Shown: positions 17,177 to 25,656, counted from the stretch's first letter. The stretch is 64,000 bases of DNA from Actinomadura sp. K4S16 (GCF_008327685.1 NZ_BDDE01000025.1:124001-188000), one strand, 5' to 3'. The notes: a model not told the origin generated them from the letters alone. Translations and numbers: made by a program.

Positions 17177-17206
17177 AATTTCGAACACGAGTTCGACCTC
17201 TGTCAA
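17177..17206 (-). promoter_or_regulatory. LexA-controlled promoter of imuA'-imuB-dnaE2
   Basis: TCGAACACGAGTTCGA at 17181-17196 fits the actinobacterial SOS box TCGAAC-N4-GTTCGA without mismatch. On the minus strand TTGACA (17206-17201) is a perfect -35 and GAAATT (17182-17177) an acceptable -10 with 18 bp between, so LexA would sit exactly between the two hexamers and block polymerase. The divergent mtnA start is about 95 bp away. Confidence 0.93.
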
Positions 17207-17291
17207 GTTGTCGCAGGTCACACGGGGGAGCCGGGCGGGCCCGAAAGCCTGGTGGGGCAGGGCCTCCCGGCATTTCGGACATGATGGAGGC

Positions 17292-18350
17292 ATGACGAAC
17301 GACGTGCCGACCCTCGAATGGACGGGCGACGCCCTGCGGCTGCTCGACCAGACCGTCCTGCCCGGCCGGGTCGAGTTCCGCACGGTCCGCGACGTCGACG
17401 CGCTCGTGGACGCCATCAGGCGGCTGGTGGTGCGGGGCGCCCCCGCGCTCGGCGTGGCGGGCGCGTTCGGCGTCGCCGTCGCCGTGGCGCAGGCCGCGCG
17501 CGAGGGCTGGGACGACGCCCGGCGCGACGCCGCGATCGCCCGCGTCCGGGAGGCGCGCCCGACGGCGGTGAACCTGGCCGCCGGCGTCGACCGGGTGCTG
17601 CCGTTCGTGGCGCGGGGCGCCGGCGCGGTGGCGGCCGAGGCCCAGGCCCTGCTCGACGAGGACGTGCGCGGCAACCGGGCCATCGGGGCGCACGGCGCCG
17701 ACTGGATCCTCGCGCGGGCGGGGGACCGGGCCCTGCGCGTCCTGACGCACTGCAACGCCGGGGCGCTCGCCACCGCCGGCTGGGGGACGGCCCTCGGCGT
17801 CGTCCGGGAACTGCACGACCGGGGACGCGTCGAGCTCGTCTACGCGGACGAGACCCGCCCCCTCCTGCAGGGCGCGCGGCTCACCGCGTGGGAGCTCGAC
17901 CAGGCCGGCATCCCGTGCGTCGTGCAGGCGGACGGGGCCGCGCCGAGCACGATCCTGCGCGGCCTGGTGGACGTCGCGGTCATCGGCGCCGACCGGATCG
18001 CCGCCAACGGCGACACCGCCAACAAGATCGGCTCGGTCGGCGTGGCGCTGGCCTGCCGGGAGGCCGGGGTACCCCTGGTGGTCGCCGCGCCGTGGAGCAC
18101 GGTCGACCTCGCGCTCCCCGACGGGACCGGCGTGCCGATCGAGGAGCGCGAGGCCGAGGAGATCCTCGCCTGGGGCGGCGCGCGGACCGCCCCGGAGCGG
18201 GTGGGCGCGTTCAACCCCGCGTTCGACGTCACGCCCGCCCGCCTGGTGACCGCGCTGGTCACCGAGACGGGCGTGCTGGAGGTCTCCGCGGGCGCCACAC
18301 CCGCTCAGCGGGCGGCCGCGACCGCCCCTGGGGTCACTCCTCGGGCGTGA
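17292..18350 (+). CDS. mtnA: S-methyl-5-thioribose-1-phosphate isomerase
   Basis: 352 residues; converts methylthioribose-1-phosphate to methylthioribulose-1-phosphate in methionine salvage. The eIF2B-alpha-like fold shows VRGAPALGVAGAFGVAV, the catalytic Cys in LTHCNAGALATAGWGTALGV, YADETRPLLQGARLTAWEL and the catalytic Asp in VIGADRIAANGDTANKIGS. Start ATG 17292 matches family N-termini (LEWTGDALRLLDQTVLP); a GGAGG lies only one base upstream, an unusually tight spacing. No other methionine-salvage genes are near. It converges with, and overlaps by 17 nt, the truncated peptidase gene. Confidence 0.95.
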   Translation: MTNDVPTLEWTGDALRLLDQTVLPGRVEFRTVRDVDALVDAIRRLVVRGAPALGVAGAFGVAVAVAQAAREGWDDARRDAAIARVREARPTAVNLAAGVDRVLPFVARGAGAVAAEAQALLDEDVRGNRAIGAHGADWILARAGDRALRVLTHCNAGALATAGWGTALGVVRELHDRGRVELVYADETRPLLQGARLTAWELDQAGIPCVVQADGAAPSTILRGLVDVAVIGADRIAANGDTANKIGSVGVALACREAGVPLVVAAPWSTVDLALPDGTGVPIEEREAEEILAWGGARTAPERVGAFNPAFDVTPARLVTALVTETGVLEVSAGATPAQRAAATAPGVTPRA

Positions 18351-19157
18351 GGGTGCGGGTGGCGGCGCGCAGGCTCTCGAACAGGCGCGCCTCCTGCGCC
18401 CTGGCGGCACGGACGTCGCGGTCGGCGAACAGGGCGTCGTGCAGCCCGGGAAGCCGCTGCGTCGCGTAGCCGGTGTCGATCCCCGGCGCGTAGATCTGGT
18501 GCCGGTACCAGGGGCGGCCCGGCAGCCCGGCCCGCGTCAGCAGATCCCGCTCGGTCCGCATGATCTTGTCGTTGAGGCGCCGGAACGCGGCCGTGTCGCC
18601 CCGGCGCAGCGCCTCGTCCGCGCGCGCCTGCAGCGCCTCCGCCGCGCGCCGCCAGGCCCTGGCCTGCGCGATGTCGCGCGAGACGTCCACGACGACCGAC
18701 CCGAGCCGCTTGCGCTGCTCGGCGGTGAAGCCGGCCAGGTATCCGGCGGTCTCCGCCGCGTACGGGCGGTACCGCATCGCGATCACGTCGGCGTCGGCGA
18801 GCCGCAGCGTCGCGATCCCGGCCAGCCGCGACATCGCCGCGTGGTACTCCCACGACGGGTCGCCGAAGTGCGCCGTCCAGTAGAAGTCGTCGCAGGAGCA
18901 GTGGTAGTTCCCGGGCGAGCCCGGCGACGCGGACCCGAGGTCCATGGCGGGCACTCCATACCGCTGGAAGAACGGCTGGAAGTCAGAGCCGCCGCCGATG
19001 CGGTCGATCGGGGTCTCGCCGCCGTTCTGCGCCTTCCACGCCTCGTGCAGCGTCCCGTTCGTGCCGGGCCACCGCACCTCCTTGGAGGCGTCCACCACCG
19101 ACCGGTCGAGGGCGGGCGTCGCCGCCGCACCGAACCGCGACCCTCCGGCGCCGTCAT
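18334..19157 (-). pseudogene. 3' fragment of an M28 family peptidase (glutamate carboxypeptidase II-like)
   Basis: About 270 residues of the C-terminal half remain. Visible are IDRIGGGSDFQPFFQRYGVPAMDLG and PGSPGNYHCSCDDFYW, the part of the peptidase domain that carries the last zinc/active-site region (with YH.. DDFYW), and the C-terminal helical dimerisation domain (DPSWEYHAAMSRL to the stop). The first roughly 400 residues, with the signal peptide, PA domain and most metal ligands, are absent. Similarity stops at about 19157, where TnpB element 2 begins, and the DNA beyond the element is recD2, so the 5' half was deleted, not just displaced. No start codon with a ribosome site exists for the rest; it is most likely dead. 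Confidence 0.8.
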
Positions 19158-19215
19158 CGGGTTCTTCTGTGGTGATTCGGCGTTCGTCGGCCTGGCTCAC
19201 GTCAGGGTCAGTAGG

Positions 19216-20433
19216 GTGCAGGACGTGGCGCGGCAGGTCAGGCGGGCGTTCAAGTACCGCTTCTATCCCACTGAGGAGCAGGCGGCGGAGCTGTCGCGGA
19301 CGTTTGGCTGCGTGCGCCTGGTGTACAACAAGGCGCTGGAGGAACGCACCCGGGCTTGGCACGTCGAGCGGCGGCGCATCTCCTACACGCAGTCCTCGGC
19401 CTTGCTGACGCAGTGGAAGAAGACCAGGGAGTTTGCCTTTCTGGCGGAGGTGTCGTGCGTGCCGCTGCAGCAGGCGCTGCGGCATCTGCAGATGGCGTTC
19501 ACCAACTTCTTCGCCAAGCGCGCCGCCTACCCGAGGTTCAAGTCGCGCAAGCGGTCGCGTGCGTCGGCCGAGTACACCCGCAGCGCCTTCACCTGGCGCG
19601 ACGGCCACCTCACGCTGGCCAAGATGACCGCGCCGCTGGACATCCGCTGGTCGCGTCCGCTGCCCCAGGGAGCGGAGCCGAGCACGGTGACGGTGTCGCG
19701 CGACAGCGCGGGCCGCTGGTTCGTGTCCTTGCTGTGCAAGGACATCATTCCTGCGGCCCCGGCCACAGAGAGCGCGGTCGGGATCGATGCCGGGATTACT
19801 TCCCTGGTGGTGCTGTCGTCTGGGGAGAAGGTCGACAATCCCCGGCACGAGCGCCGTGACCGCGCCCGCCTGGCCAAGGCGCAGCGGGACCTGTCCCGCA
19901 AAGCCCCGGGTTCGGCCAACCGGGACAAGGCCCGCCGCAGAGTCGCCCAGGTGCATGCGCGGATCGCCGACCGGCGCCGCGACTTCCTGCATAAGGTGTC
20001 GACTCGTCTCGTCCGTGAGAACCAAACGGTCGTGATCGAGGACCTCACCGTCGGCAATATGCTCAAGAACCGCAAGCTCGCGCGCGCCATGTCTGACGCC
20101 GCGTGGCGCGAGCTGCGCTCGATGCTGGAGTACAAGTGCGCCTGGTACGGGCGCGACCTGGTCGTGGTCGACCGCTGGTTCCCTTCCACGAAGCTGTGCG
20201 GAACCTGCGGCACGGTCCGCGCCAAGCTGCCGCTGGACCTCCGCGAATGGACGTGCGAGTGCGGCGCGGTGCATGACCGCGATGTGAACGCGGCGCGCAA
20301 CATCCTGGCCGCCGGGCTGGCGGTGACCGCCTGTGGAGACGGTGTAAGACCTCAACGGGACACCTCCCGGACGGGGCGGTCGTCGGCGAAGCAGGAAACC
20401 CGGCGGGCGACCGCTGGAGCCCTTCGCCTCTAG
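19216..20433 (+). CDS. tnpB: TnpB, RNA-guided endonuclease (copy 2)
   Basis: 405 residues from GTG 19216 (GTG 19225 also possible). N-terminus ARQVRRAFKYRFYPTEEQ, RuvC-I Asp in GIDAGITSLVVLSSG, RuvC-II Glu in VVIEDLTVGNML, zinc ribbon CGTCGTV...CECGAVH and RuvC-III Asp in DRDVNAARNILAAG. All key acids present. It belongs to a different branch from copies 1 and 3. Upstream in-frame extension to 18439 lies antisense to the peptidase fragment and is not part of the protein. Its 3' end forms the element's right-end hairpin. Confidence 0.92.
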   Translation: MQDVARQVRRAFKYRFYPTEEQAAELSRTFGCVRLVYNKALEERTRAWHVERRRISYTQSSALLTQWKKTREFAFLAEVSCVPLQQALRHLQMAFTNFFAKRAAYPRFKSRKRSRASAEYTRSAFTWRDGHLTLAKMTAPLDIRWSRPLPQGAEPSTVTVSRDSAGRWFVSLLCKDIIPAAPATESAVGIDAGITSLVVLSSGEKVDNPRHERRDRARLAKAQRDLSRKAPGSANRDKARRRVAQVHARIADRRRDFLHKVSTRLVRENQTVVIEDLTVGNMLKNRKLARAMSDAAWRELRSMLEYKCAWYGRDLVVVDRWFPSTKLCGTCGTVRAKLPLDLREWTCECGAVHDRDVNAARNILAAGLAVTACGDGVRPQRDTSRTGRSSAKQETRRATAGALRL

Positions 20434-20440
20434 GCGAGGG
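20421..20440 (+). repeat. Right-end hairpin of TnpB element 2
   Basis: 8-bp stem (one G-T pair) with TCTA loop; the loop contains the tnpB TAG stop. The following GGGAGG is positioned as ribosome site for recD2. Confidence 0.7.
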
Positions 20441-20451
20441 AGGATGTCAAC

Positions 20452-22692
20452 ATGGTTGTCGTGCCGACCTCCCCGAACCCACCCGCCACGCCGCGTCCGG
20501 CGGAGCTGGAGGCGGTGCTGGAGCGGATCACCTACGCGAACGAGGACACCGGGTACACCGTCGCGCGCGTCGCGACCGCCAGGAGCGGGCCCGACCTGCT
20601 CACCGTCGTGGGCGCGCTGCTCGGCGCGCAGGTGGGGGAGAGCCTGCGCCTGGTCGGGCGCTGGCGTTCGCATCCGAAGTACGGCAAGCAGTTCGAGGTC
20701 GACTCCTACACGACCGTCCTGCCGGCGACGATCCAGGGCATCCGCCGCTACCTCGGCTCCGGGATGATCAAGGGCATCGGCCCGGTGATGGCCGACCGGA
20801 TGGTCTCGCACTTCGGCACCGACATCCTGCGCGTCATCGAGGAGGAGCCGGAGCGCCTCGTCGAGGTCCAGGGCCTCGGCCCCAAGCGCACCAAGCGGAT
20901 CGGGGACGCCTGGCAGGAGCAGAAGGCCATCAAGGAGGTCATGGTCTTCCTCCAGGGCGTCGGCGTCTCCACCTCCCTCGCCGTCCGCATCTACAAGCAG
21001 TACGGGGACGCCTCGATCGACACCGTCCGCAAGCGGCCCTACCAGCTCGCCTCGGACGTGTGGGGGATCGGGTTCAAGACCGCCGACACGATCGCGCAGG
21101 CCGTCGGCATCCCCCACGACAGCCCCGAGCGGATCAAGGCGGGCCTGCAGTACACGCTGTCGGAGGCCGCCGACGACGGGCACTGCTTCCTGCCCGAGCC
21201 CAACCTCGTCACGGCGGCCGAGAAGATCCTCGGCGTCGGGCGGGAGCTGGTCGTCCCGGCGCTGGAGGAGCTGGCGCGCGAGGAGGGCGTCGTCCGGGAG
21301 CCGATCCCCGGGGAGGGGGAGGACGCCGCGACGATCCCAGCCGTGTACCTCGTCCCGTTCCACCGCGCCGAACGCTCCCTGGCCCGCGGCCTGCTGGAGC
21401 TGCTCGACGCCCCGGCCGACCGCCTCAAGGCGTTCGCCGACGTCGACTGGGACAAGGCGCTCCCGTGGCTCAGGCAGCGCACCGGCCAGGCGCTCGCCCC
21501 CGAGCAGGAGGACGCCGTCAAGCTGGCGCTCACCTCCAAGCTCGCGGTGCTGACCGGCGGCCCCGGCTGCGGCAAGAGCTTCACCGTCCGCTCGGTGGTG
21601 GAGCTGGCCGCCGCCAAGCACGCCAAGATCGTCCTGGTGGCGCCGACGGGCCGGGCGGCCAAGCGGCTCGCGGAGCTGACCGGGCACGAGGCCGCGACCG
21701 TGCACCGGCTGCTCCAGCTCCAGCCGGGCGGCGACCCCAAGTACGACCAGGACAACCCCCTCGACGCCGACCTCGTCGTCGTCGACGAGTGCTCCATGGT
21801 CGACCTGATCCTGGCCAACAAGCTGGTGAAGGCCATCCCGCGCGGCGCGCACCTGCTGCTCGTCGGGGACGTCGACCAGCTCCCGTCCGTCGGCGCGGGC
21901 GAGGTGCTGGCCGACCTGCTCGGCGCCGAGGCCGTCCCGCGCGTCCGGCTCACCAGGATCTTCCGGCAGGCGCAGCAGTCGGGCATCGTCGTCAACGCGC
22001 ACCGCGTCAACTCCGGCGACCACCCCCACACCCGCGGCTACCCCGACTTCTTCCTGTTCCCCTGCGAGGAGCAGGACGAGGCCGCCGAGCTGACGGTGGA
22101 CGTCGTCGCGAACCGCATCCCGCGCAGGTTCGGCCTCGACCCGCGCCGCGACGTCCAGGTCCTCACCCCGATGCACCGGGGCGCCGCCGGGGCCGGCACG
22201 CTGAACTCACTGCTCCAGGAGAAGCTGACCCCGCACGACGAGGCCCGCCCCGAACGCCGCTACGGCGGCCGGGTCTTCCGCGTCGGCGACAAGGTCACCC
22301 AGCTGCGCAACAACTACGACAAGGGCGAGGCCGGCGTCTTCAACGGCACCGTCGGCGTCGTGTCGTCCGTCTCCCCGGAGGACCAGTCCCTGACCGTGGT
22401 GACCGACGAGGACGAGAGCGTCGACTACGCCTTCGACGAGTTGGACGAGCTCGCCCACGCGTACGCGATCACGATCCACCGGTCCCAGGGCAGCGAGTAC
22501 CCGGCCGTCGTCATCCCGCTCACCACCGGCGCGTGGATGATGCTGCGCCGCAACCTCCTCTACACCGGCATCACCCGGGCCAAGAAGCTCGTGGTCCTCG
22601 TCGGGTCGCGCCGCGCCCTGGCCGCCGCCGTCCGCACCGCCGGCGCCGGCCGCCGCCACACCGCCCTGGCCCACCGCCTGGGTCAGCGGTAG
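20452..22692 (+). CDS. recD2: RecD2-like ATP-dependent DNA helicase (SF1B)
   Basis: 746 residues. N-terminal OB-like segment and helix-hairpin-helix repeats (GMIKGIGPVMADRMV, VQGLGPKRTKRIGDAW, DVWGIGFKTADTIAQ), then the helicase motor with Walker A GGPGCGKSFT, Walker B VVDECSMVD, GDVDQLPSVGAGEVLADLL, and motif VI-like YAITIHRSQGSEYPAVV and LLYTGITRAKKLVVLVG. RecD2 unwinds 5'-3' and acts in DNA repair without RecBC. The start ATG is directly at the right end of TnpB element 2; the GGGAGG nine bases upstream belongs to the element, so the native 5' leader has been replaced. Stop overlaps the MBL gene by 10 nt (convergent). Confidence 0.94.
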   Translation: MVVVPTSPNPPATPRPAELEAVLERITYANEDTGYTVARVATARSGPDLLTVVGALLGAQVGESLRLVGRWRSHPKYGKQFEVDSYTTVLPATIQGIRRYLGSGMIKGIGPVMADRMVSHFGTDILRVIEEEPERLVEVQGLGPKRTKRIGDAWQEQKAIKEVMVFLQGVGVSTSLAVRIYKQYGDASIDTVRKRPYQLASDVWGIGFKTADTIAQAVGIPHDSPERIKAGLQYTLSEAADDGHCFLPEPNLVTAAEKILGVGRELVVPALEELAREEGVVREPIPGEGEDAATIPAVYLVPFHRAERSLARGLLELLDAPADRLKAFADVDWDKALPWLRQRTGQALAPEQEDAVKLALTSKLAVLTGGPGCGKSFTVRSVVELAAAKHAKIVLVAPTGRAAKRLAELTGHEAATVHRLLQLQPGGDPKYDQDNPLDADLVVVDECSMVDLILANKLVKAIPRGAHLLLVGDVDQLPSVGAGEVLADLLGAEAVPRVRLTRIFRQAQQSGIVVNAHRVNSGDHPHTRGYPDFFLFPCEEQDEAAELTVDVVANRIPRRFGLDPRRDVQVLTPMHRGAAGAGTLNSLLQEKLTPHDEARPERRYGGRVFRVGDKVTQLRNNYDKGEAGVFNGTVGVVSSVSPEDQSLTVVTDEDESVDYAFDELDELAHAYAITIHRSQGSEYPAVVIPLTTGAWMMLRRNLLYTGITRAKKLVVLVGSRRALAAAVRTAGAGRRHTALAHRLGQR

Positions 22693-23468
22693 CGGGCCAG
22701 TTCCCAGGGGTCGTGGGCGCAGAACACCTCGACCTCGCCGCCGTGCGCCAGCTCCCGCAGCCGCGCCACGTTCGCGAGCCGCAGCTCCCGGTCGACCTCG
22801 CCGCTCATCTGGACGAGCTCCATCAGCGGATGCACGACCGGCTCTGGGCGGTCGACCTCCCCGTGGTACATGTACGCGTCGCCCGCGTGCAGCAGCCAGC
22901 GGTCGCCGTCGCGGACGGCCACGCCGGCATGCCCCGGCGTGTGGCCGCCGAGCGGGACCAGCAGGATGTCGTCGGGCACGCCCTCCAGCGACCGGACGCC
23001 CTCGAAGCCGTGCCAGGTCCCGCCTCCGCCGCCGTCGTAGGCGACCCACTTCGGGCCGTGGGCGAGCTGCGCCGGGGTCTTGCCGCCGTCCGCCAGCTCC
23101 GCCTCGAACAGGTGCACCGCCGCGTCCGGGAAGTCGCTGAGCCCGCCCGCGTGGTCGCGGTGCAGGTGCGTCGGGACGACGTGCCGGACGTCGGCGGCCG
23201 AGTACCCGAGCCCTTCGATCTGCCGGACGGCCGTCGCGGACGGATCGAGCGTCGGCCCCGCCATCTCCACCCAGTCGTCCAGCAGCCGCTCGGACGGCCG
23301 CTCGATGTCGCCGAGCCCGATCCCGGCGTCCACGAGCACGAGCCCGGCCGAGTCGGTCTCCACCAGCAGCACATGGCCCGTGGCCCGCGCCGGCCGCAGC
23401 GGGCTCTCCGGCCCGTCGGCCGGTTCGATCTCCCGCATGGGAGCGCAGTCGAGGTGGTGAACGCGCAT
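22683..23468 (-). CDS. MBL-fold metallo-hydrolase (AHL-lactonase-like)
   Basis: 261 residues. Metal site THLHRDHAGG plus Asp in LLHAGDAYMYHG and terminal His in FCAHDP, ligands as in two-metal hydrolases of the lactonase/glyoxalase-II type. N-terminal MRVHHLDCAPMREIEP is typical of a subfamily often annotated as N-acyl homoserine lactonase-like. ATG 23468 has AAGGAGC six bases upstream. It is 9 nt after the TetR gene in the same direction, so the pair forms an operon controlled from the palindrome upstream of tetR. Substrate unknown; ester or lactone cleavage is likely. Confidence 0.88.
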   Translation of the reverse strand: MRVHHLDCAPMREIEPADGPESPLRPARATGHVLLVETDSAGLVLVDAGIGLGDIERPSERLLDDWVEMAGPTLDPSATAVRQIEGLGYSAADVRHVVPTHLHRDHAGGLSDFPDAAVHLFEAELADGGKTPAQLAHGPKWVAYDGGGGGTWHGFEGVRSLEGVPDDILLVPLGGHTPGHAGVAVRDGDRWLLHAGDAYMYHGEVDRPEPVVHPLMELVQMSGEVDRELRLANVARLRELAHGGEVEVFCAHDPWELARYR

Positions 23469-23477
23469 TGATGCTCC

Positions 23478-24041
23478 TTAGACCAGGTCGCCGAGCCGGC
23501 GGGTGACCTCGTGGATGACGGACACGTCGCGCCGGACGCGGGCGAGCATGACGGCGCCCTGCACCGACGACAGGACGAGCTCCGCCAGCGGATCGGCGCG
23601 CTCCTCCGGCACGCCCCATCCGCGCAGGGCCGCCGCGATGCCCCGCTGCCATTCGGCGTAGACGGCGTCGCAGGCGGCTCGGATGGCCTCGCTCTCGGCG
23701 GCCGTCTCCAGCGCCACCGTCGCGACCGGGCACCCCTTGGTGAAGCCGGACTCCAGCAGGGCGCGCGCGAAGTGGTCGCCGAGGGCGGCCAGCCCGGCGC
23801 GCCCGTCCGGCGCCGCGACGAGGGCCTCGGCGAGCGCCTCGCCCACCGCGCGGCCGGACCGCGCCACCGACTCGGCCGCGAGCTGCTCCTTGCCGTCCGG
23901 GAAGTGGAAGTACAGCGAGCCCTTGGGCGCCCCGCTCTCCGCGAGGACCTGGTTGAGCCCGGTGCCGTGGTAGCCCTGCCGCTGGAACAGCTCCGCCGCC
24001 GTCCGCAGGACGCGCTCGCGCGTCTCGCCCCGAGGTGTCAT
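23478..24041 (-). CDS. TetR family regulator (LmrA/YxaF-like)
   Basis: 187 residues. HTH at about 25-47 (GLNQVLAESGAPKGSLYFHFPDGKE split across helices alpha2-alpha3) and C-terminal domain with GCPVATVALE, typical of the LmrA/YxaF branch. It precedes the MBL hydrolase by 9 nt, and a perfect TAGACC/GGTCTA dyad lies just upstream of its ATG, matching the kind of operator known for LmrA/YxaF. Likely represses its own operon until an organic effector binds. Confidence 0.92.
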   Translation of the reverse strand: MTPRGETRERVLRTAAELFQRQGYHGTGLNQVLAESGAPKGSLYFHFPDGKEQLAAESVARSGRAVGEALAEALVAAPDGRAGLAALGDHFARALLESGFTKGCPVATVALETAAESEAIRAACDAVYAEWQRGIAAALRGWGVPEERADPLAELVLSSVQGAVMLARVRRDVSVIHEVTRRLGDLV

Positions 24042-24050
24042 GACCCCAAA

Positions 24051-24068
24051 ATAGACCGACTGGTCTAT
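24051..24068. promoter_or_regulatory. Palindromic operator ATAGACC-N4-GGTCTAT
   Basis: Perfect 7-bp arms with GACT between, 9 bp upstream of the tetR ATG (24041). AT-rich flanks could hold the promoter. Known LmrA/YxaF sites contain AGACC, so this is a strong operator candidate. Confidence 0.8.
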
Positions 24069-24138
24069 AGATTACAAGTCGGCGCCGGGACGGATCCGCG
24101 AGCGGATCGGGCGACCCGAAATGTTTCGAGCTCCTGCC

Positions 24139-24972
24139 TCAGGCGCCGCGGAACTGCATGCGCAGGTAGGCGTCGAAGGCGCCGGCGCCGAGCAGGCGGC
24201 GGGTGTGGATCAGAGCCCTGGCGGCGGGGGTGACCACGTACCGGGAGCGGGGCCGGGCCGCGGTGACGGCGCGTTCGATCACCTTGGCGACCGACTCGGG
24301 CGGAGCGGACAGGGCGGCGTTGCGGTAGGAGGCCGCCATCTGGCGGTCCGCGGCGGCGTTGAGAGCGGCGTAGGGGCCGGCGGACCCGGCGGAGCCCGCG
24401 AGGGTGTGGGCGGCGGTCTCGCCGAAGGAGGTGCGGATCAGGCCGGGTTCGATCAGGCTGACCTTGATCCCGAACGGGGCGACCTCGAAGCGCAGCGCGT
24501 CGGTGAGGGCTTCGACGGCGTACTTGCTCGCGTGGTAGTACCCGCCCGCGGGGAAGACGATCCGCCCGCCCATTGAGCCGACGTTGACGATCCGTCCTCG
24601 TCCGGCGGTCCGCATGCCGGGCAGGACGAGCTGGGTCATGCGGGCGAGGCCGAAGACGTTGGTCTCGAACTGGCGGCGCACGCCGCCGAGGTCGGTCTCC
24701 TCGATGGTGCCGTACTCGCCGTAGCCGGCGTTGTTGACCAGGGCGCCGACCGCCCCGTGCTCGGCCTCGACCGCGCGGACCGCCGCGTGCATGGACTCGT
24801 CGTCGGTCACGTCGAGCGCGAGGACGCGGGCGCCGGTCTCGGCGAGGCCGGCGATCGTCTCGGGGCGGCGGGCGGTGGCGTAGACGGTCAGCTCGGCACG
24901 GGCGGCCAGCCGCTCGGCGGTGGCCCGGCCGATGCCGGAGGAGGTCCCTGTGATCAGGACTGCGGTCGTCAT
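24139..24972 (-). CDS. SDR family oxidoreductase
   Basis: 277 residues, classical short-chain dehydrogenase: TGTSSGIGRATAE cofactor loop, NNAGYGEYG, catalytic Ser in NVGSMGG, YHASK with Tyr and Lys (YYHASKYAVEALT), and EPGLIRTSF. The length and the C-terminal helices after residue 200 place it with the classical SDR group that includes ketoreductase-like proteins. The ATG overlaps the TetR stop by four bases (ATGA), so the two are translationally coupled and co-regulated. Substrate not predictable. Confidence 0.93.
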   Translation of the reverse strand: MTTAVLITGTSSGIGRATAERLAARAELTVYATARRPETIAGLAETGARVLALDVTDDESMHAAVRAVEAEHGAVGALVNNAGYGEYGTIEETDLGGVRRQFETNVFGLARMTQLVLPGMRTAGRGRIVNVGSMGGRIVFPAGGYYHASKYAVEALTDALRFEVAPFGIKVSLIEPGLIRTSFGETAAHTLAGSAGSAGPYAALNAAADRQMAASYRNAALSAPPESVAKVIERAVTAARPRSRYVVTPAARALIHTRRLLGAGAFDAYLRMQFRGA

Positions 24973-25547
24973 GGCTGCTCCGAGGTGAGAGGTCGCTGCT
25001 GGGTCAGGCCCGCCACGAGCAGCGCCACGGCATGGCGCAGCCGTCGGGTCGGGGCCTCGGGGTCGGTGAGGTCGGCCTCCAGGCCGCGCGTCAGGGCGAG
25101 GAGGAGTTCGGCGAATTCGGCGGCGTCCGCGTCCGGGGCGCCGGTGCGGACGGTGGCGGCGAGCAGGTCGCGCATGGCGGTGTCGTAGGACTCGATCAGG
25201 TCGGCGGACAGGCGGGCGTCCTCGCCCAGCAGTTCGGCGGCGTGCGCGGGGCTGTCCTGCCACAGGCGCAGTGCCAAGCCGAGCTTGGCCTCCAGCGCCG
25301 CGGTGAGCCGCGCCGCGAGCCCTTCGCCGGACTCCGCGCCGAGCCGGGCCTCGGTCAGGGCCCGCTCCAGTAGCCGCTCGGCCAGGCGGCGGAAGGCGTC
25401 CTGCTTGTTGCTCACGTGCTGGTACACCGCCGCGCGCGACATGTCCGCCTCGCGGGCGATGTCGTCCATCGTGGTGCGCCGGACTCCATGCCGGGTGAAG
25501 CACGTGTACGCGGCGTCCAGGATGGGTTCGATCCTCGCGTCTGTCAC
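24969..25547 (-). CDS. TetR family regulator
   Basis: 192 residues with HTH TTMDDIAREADMSRAAVYQHV at about 24-46 and a helical effector domain with LGLALRLWQDSPAHAAELL. The GTG start at 25547 lies inside a long perfect inverted repeat (25543-25580), an obvious autorepression site that would block both transcription start and ribosome access. Forms an operon with the downstream SDR gene (4-nt overlap). Confidence 0.92.
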   Translation of the reverse strand: MTDARIEPILDAAYTCFTRHGVRRTTMDDIAREADMSRAAVYQHVSNKQDAFRRLAERLLERALTEARLGAESGEGLAARLTAALEAKLGLALRLWQDSPAHAAELLGEDARLSADLIESYDTAMRDLLAATVRTGAPDADAAEFAELLLALTRGLEADLTDPEAPTRRLRHAVALLVAGLTQQRPLTSEQP

Positions 25548-25580
25548 TCTGACATTCTATGCACAAAATGTCAGAGTGAC
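25543..25580. promoter_or_regulatory. Long palindromic operator at tetR/SDR promoter
   Basis: 14-bp perfect arms GTCACTCTGACATT (25543-25556) and AATGTCAGAGTGAC (25567-25580), separated by 10 nt. It spans the GTG start of tetR. Such arm length is above the usual TetR operator and could be bound by two dimers. Confidence 0.85.
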
Positions 25581-25656
25581 ATGCATGGGCGCGAGGGAGT
25601 GGCCGACGGCGGTGGGGAACTGTCCGGACGGAACGGCGGAGCGCGCTTGAGCGCGG

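Larger units (their letters stand above)
19158..20451 (+). mobile_element. TnpB element 2 (IS200/IS605 superfamily, no tnpA)
   Basis: The left border is placed at the loss of peptidase similarity (about 19157, uncertain by 20 nt). The right end is a hairpin CCTTCGCC-TCTA-GGCGAGGG (20421-20440) overlapping the tnpB stop, followed by AGGATGTCAAC up to 20451, the layout of IS200/IS605 right ends. The hairpin region with the tnpB 3' end would be the guide-RNA source. Confidence 0.65.

Noticed and set aside
11528-17284. Very long open frame of 1918 codons antisense to dnaE2-imuB-imuA'
   Set aside because: Runs opposite three well-supported genes; composition (Arg/Ala/Pro/His-rich, no domain) is the usual by-product of GC-rich coding sequence.
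17208-17291. Upstream extension of mtnA to GTG/ATG near 17208
   Set aside because: The extra residues have no counterpart in MtnA and would run across the imuA' promoter region.
14840-17773. imuB as a 977-residue protein extended upstream
   Set aside because: The extension overlaps imuA' and mtnA and has no family similarity; the GTGA overlap at 16360-16363 gives the real start.
19158-22176. 1280-codon minus-strand frame running through tnpB and recD2 into the peptidase fragment
   Set aside because: Only the 18334-19157 part resembles a known protein; the rest is antisense to recD2 and tnpB.
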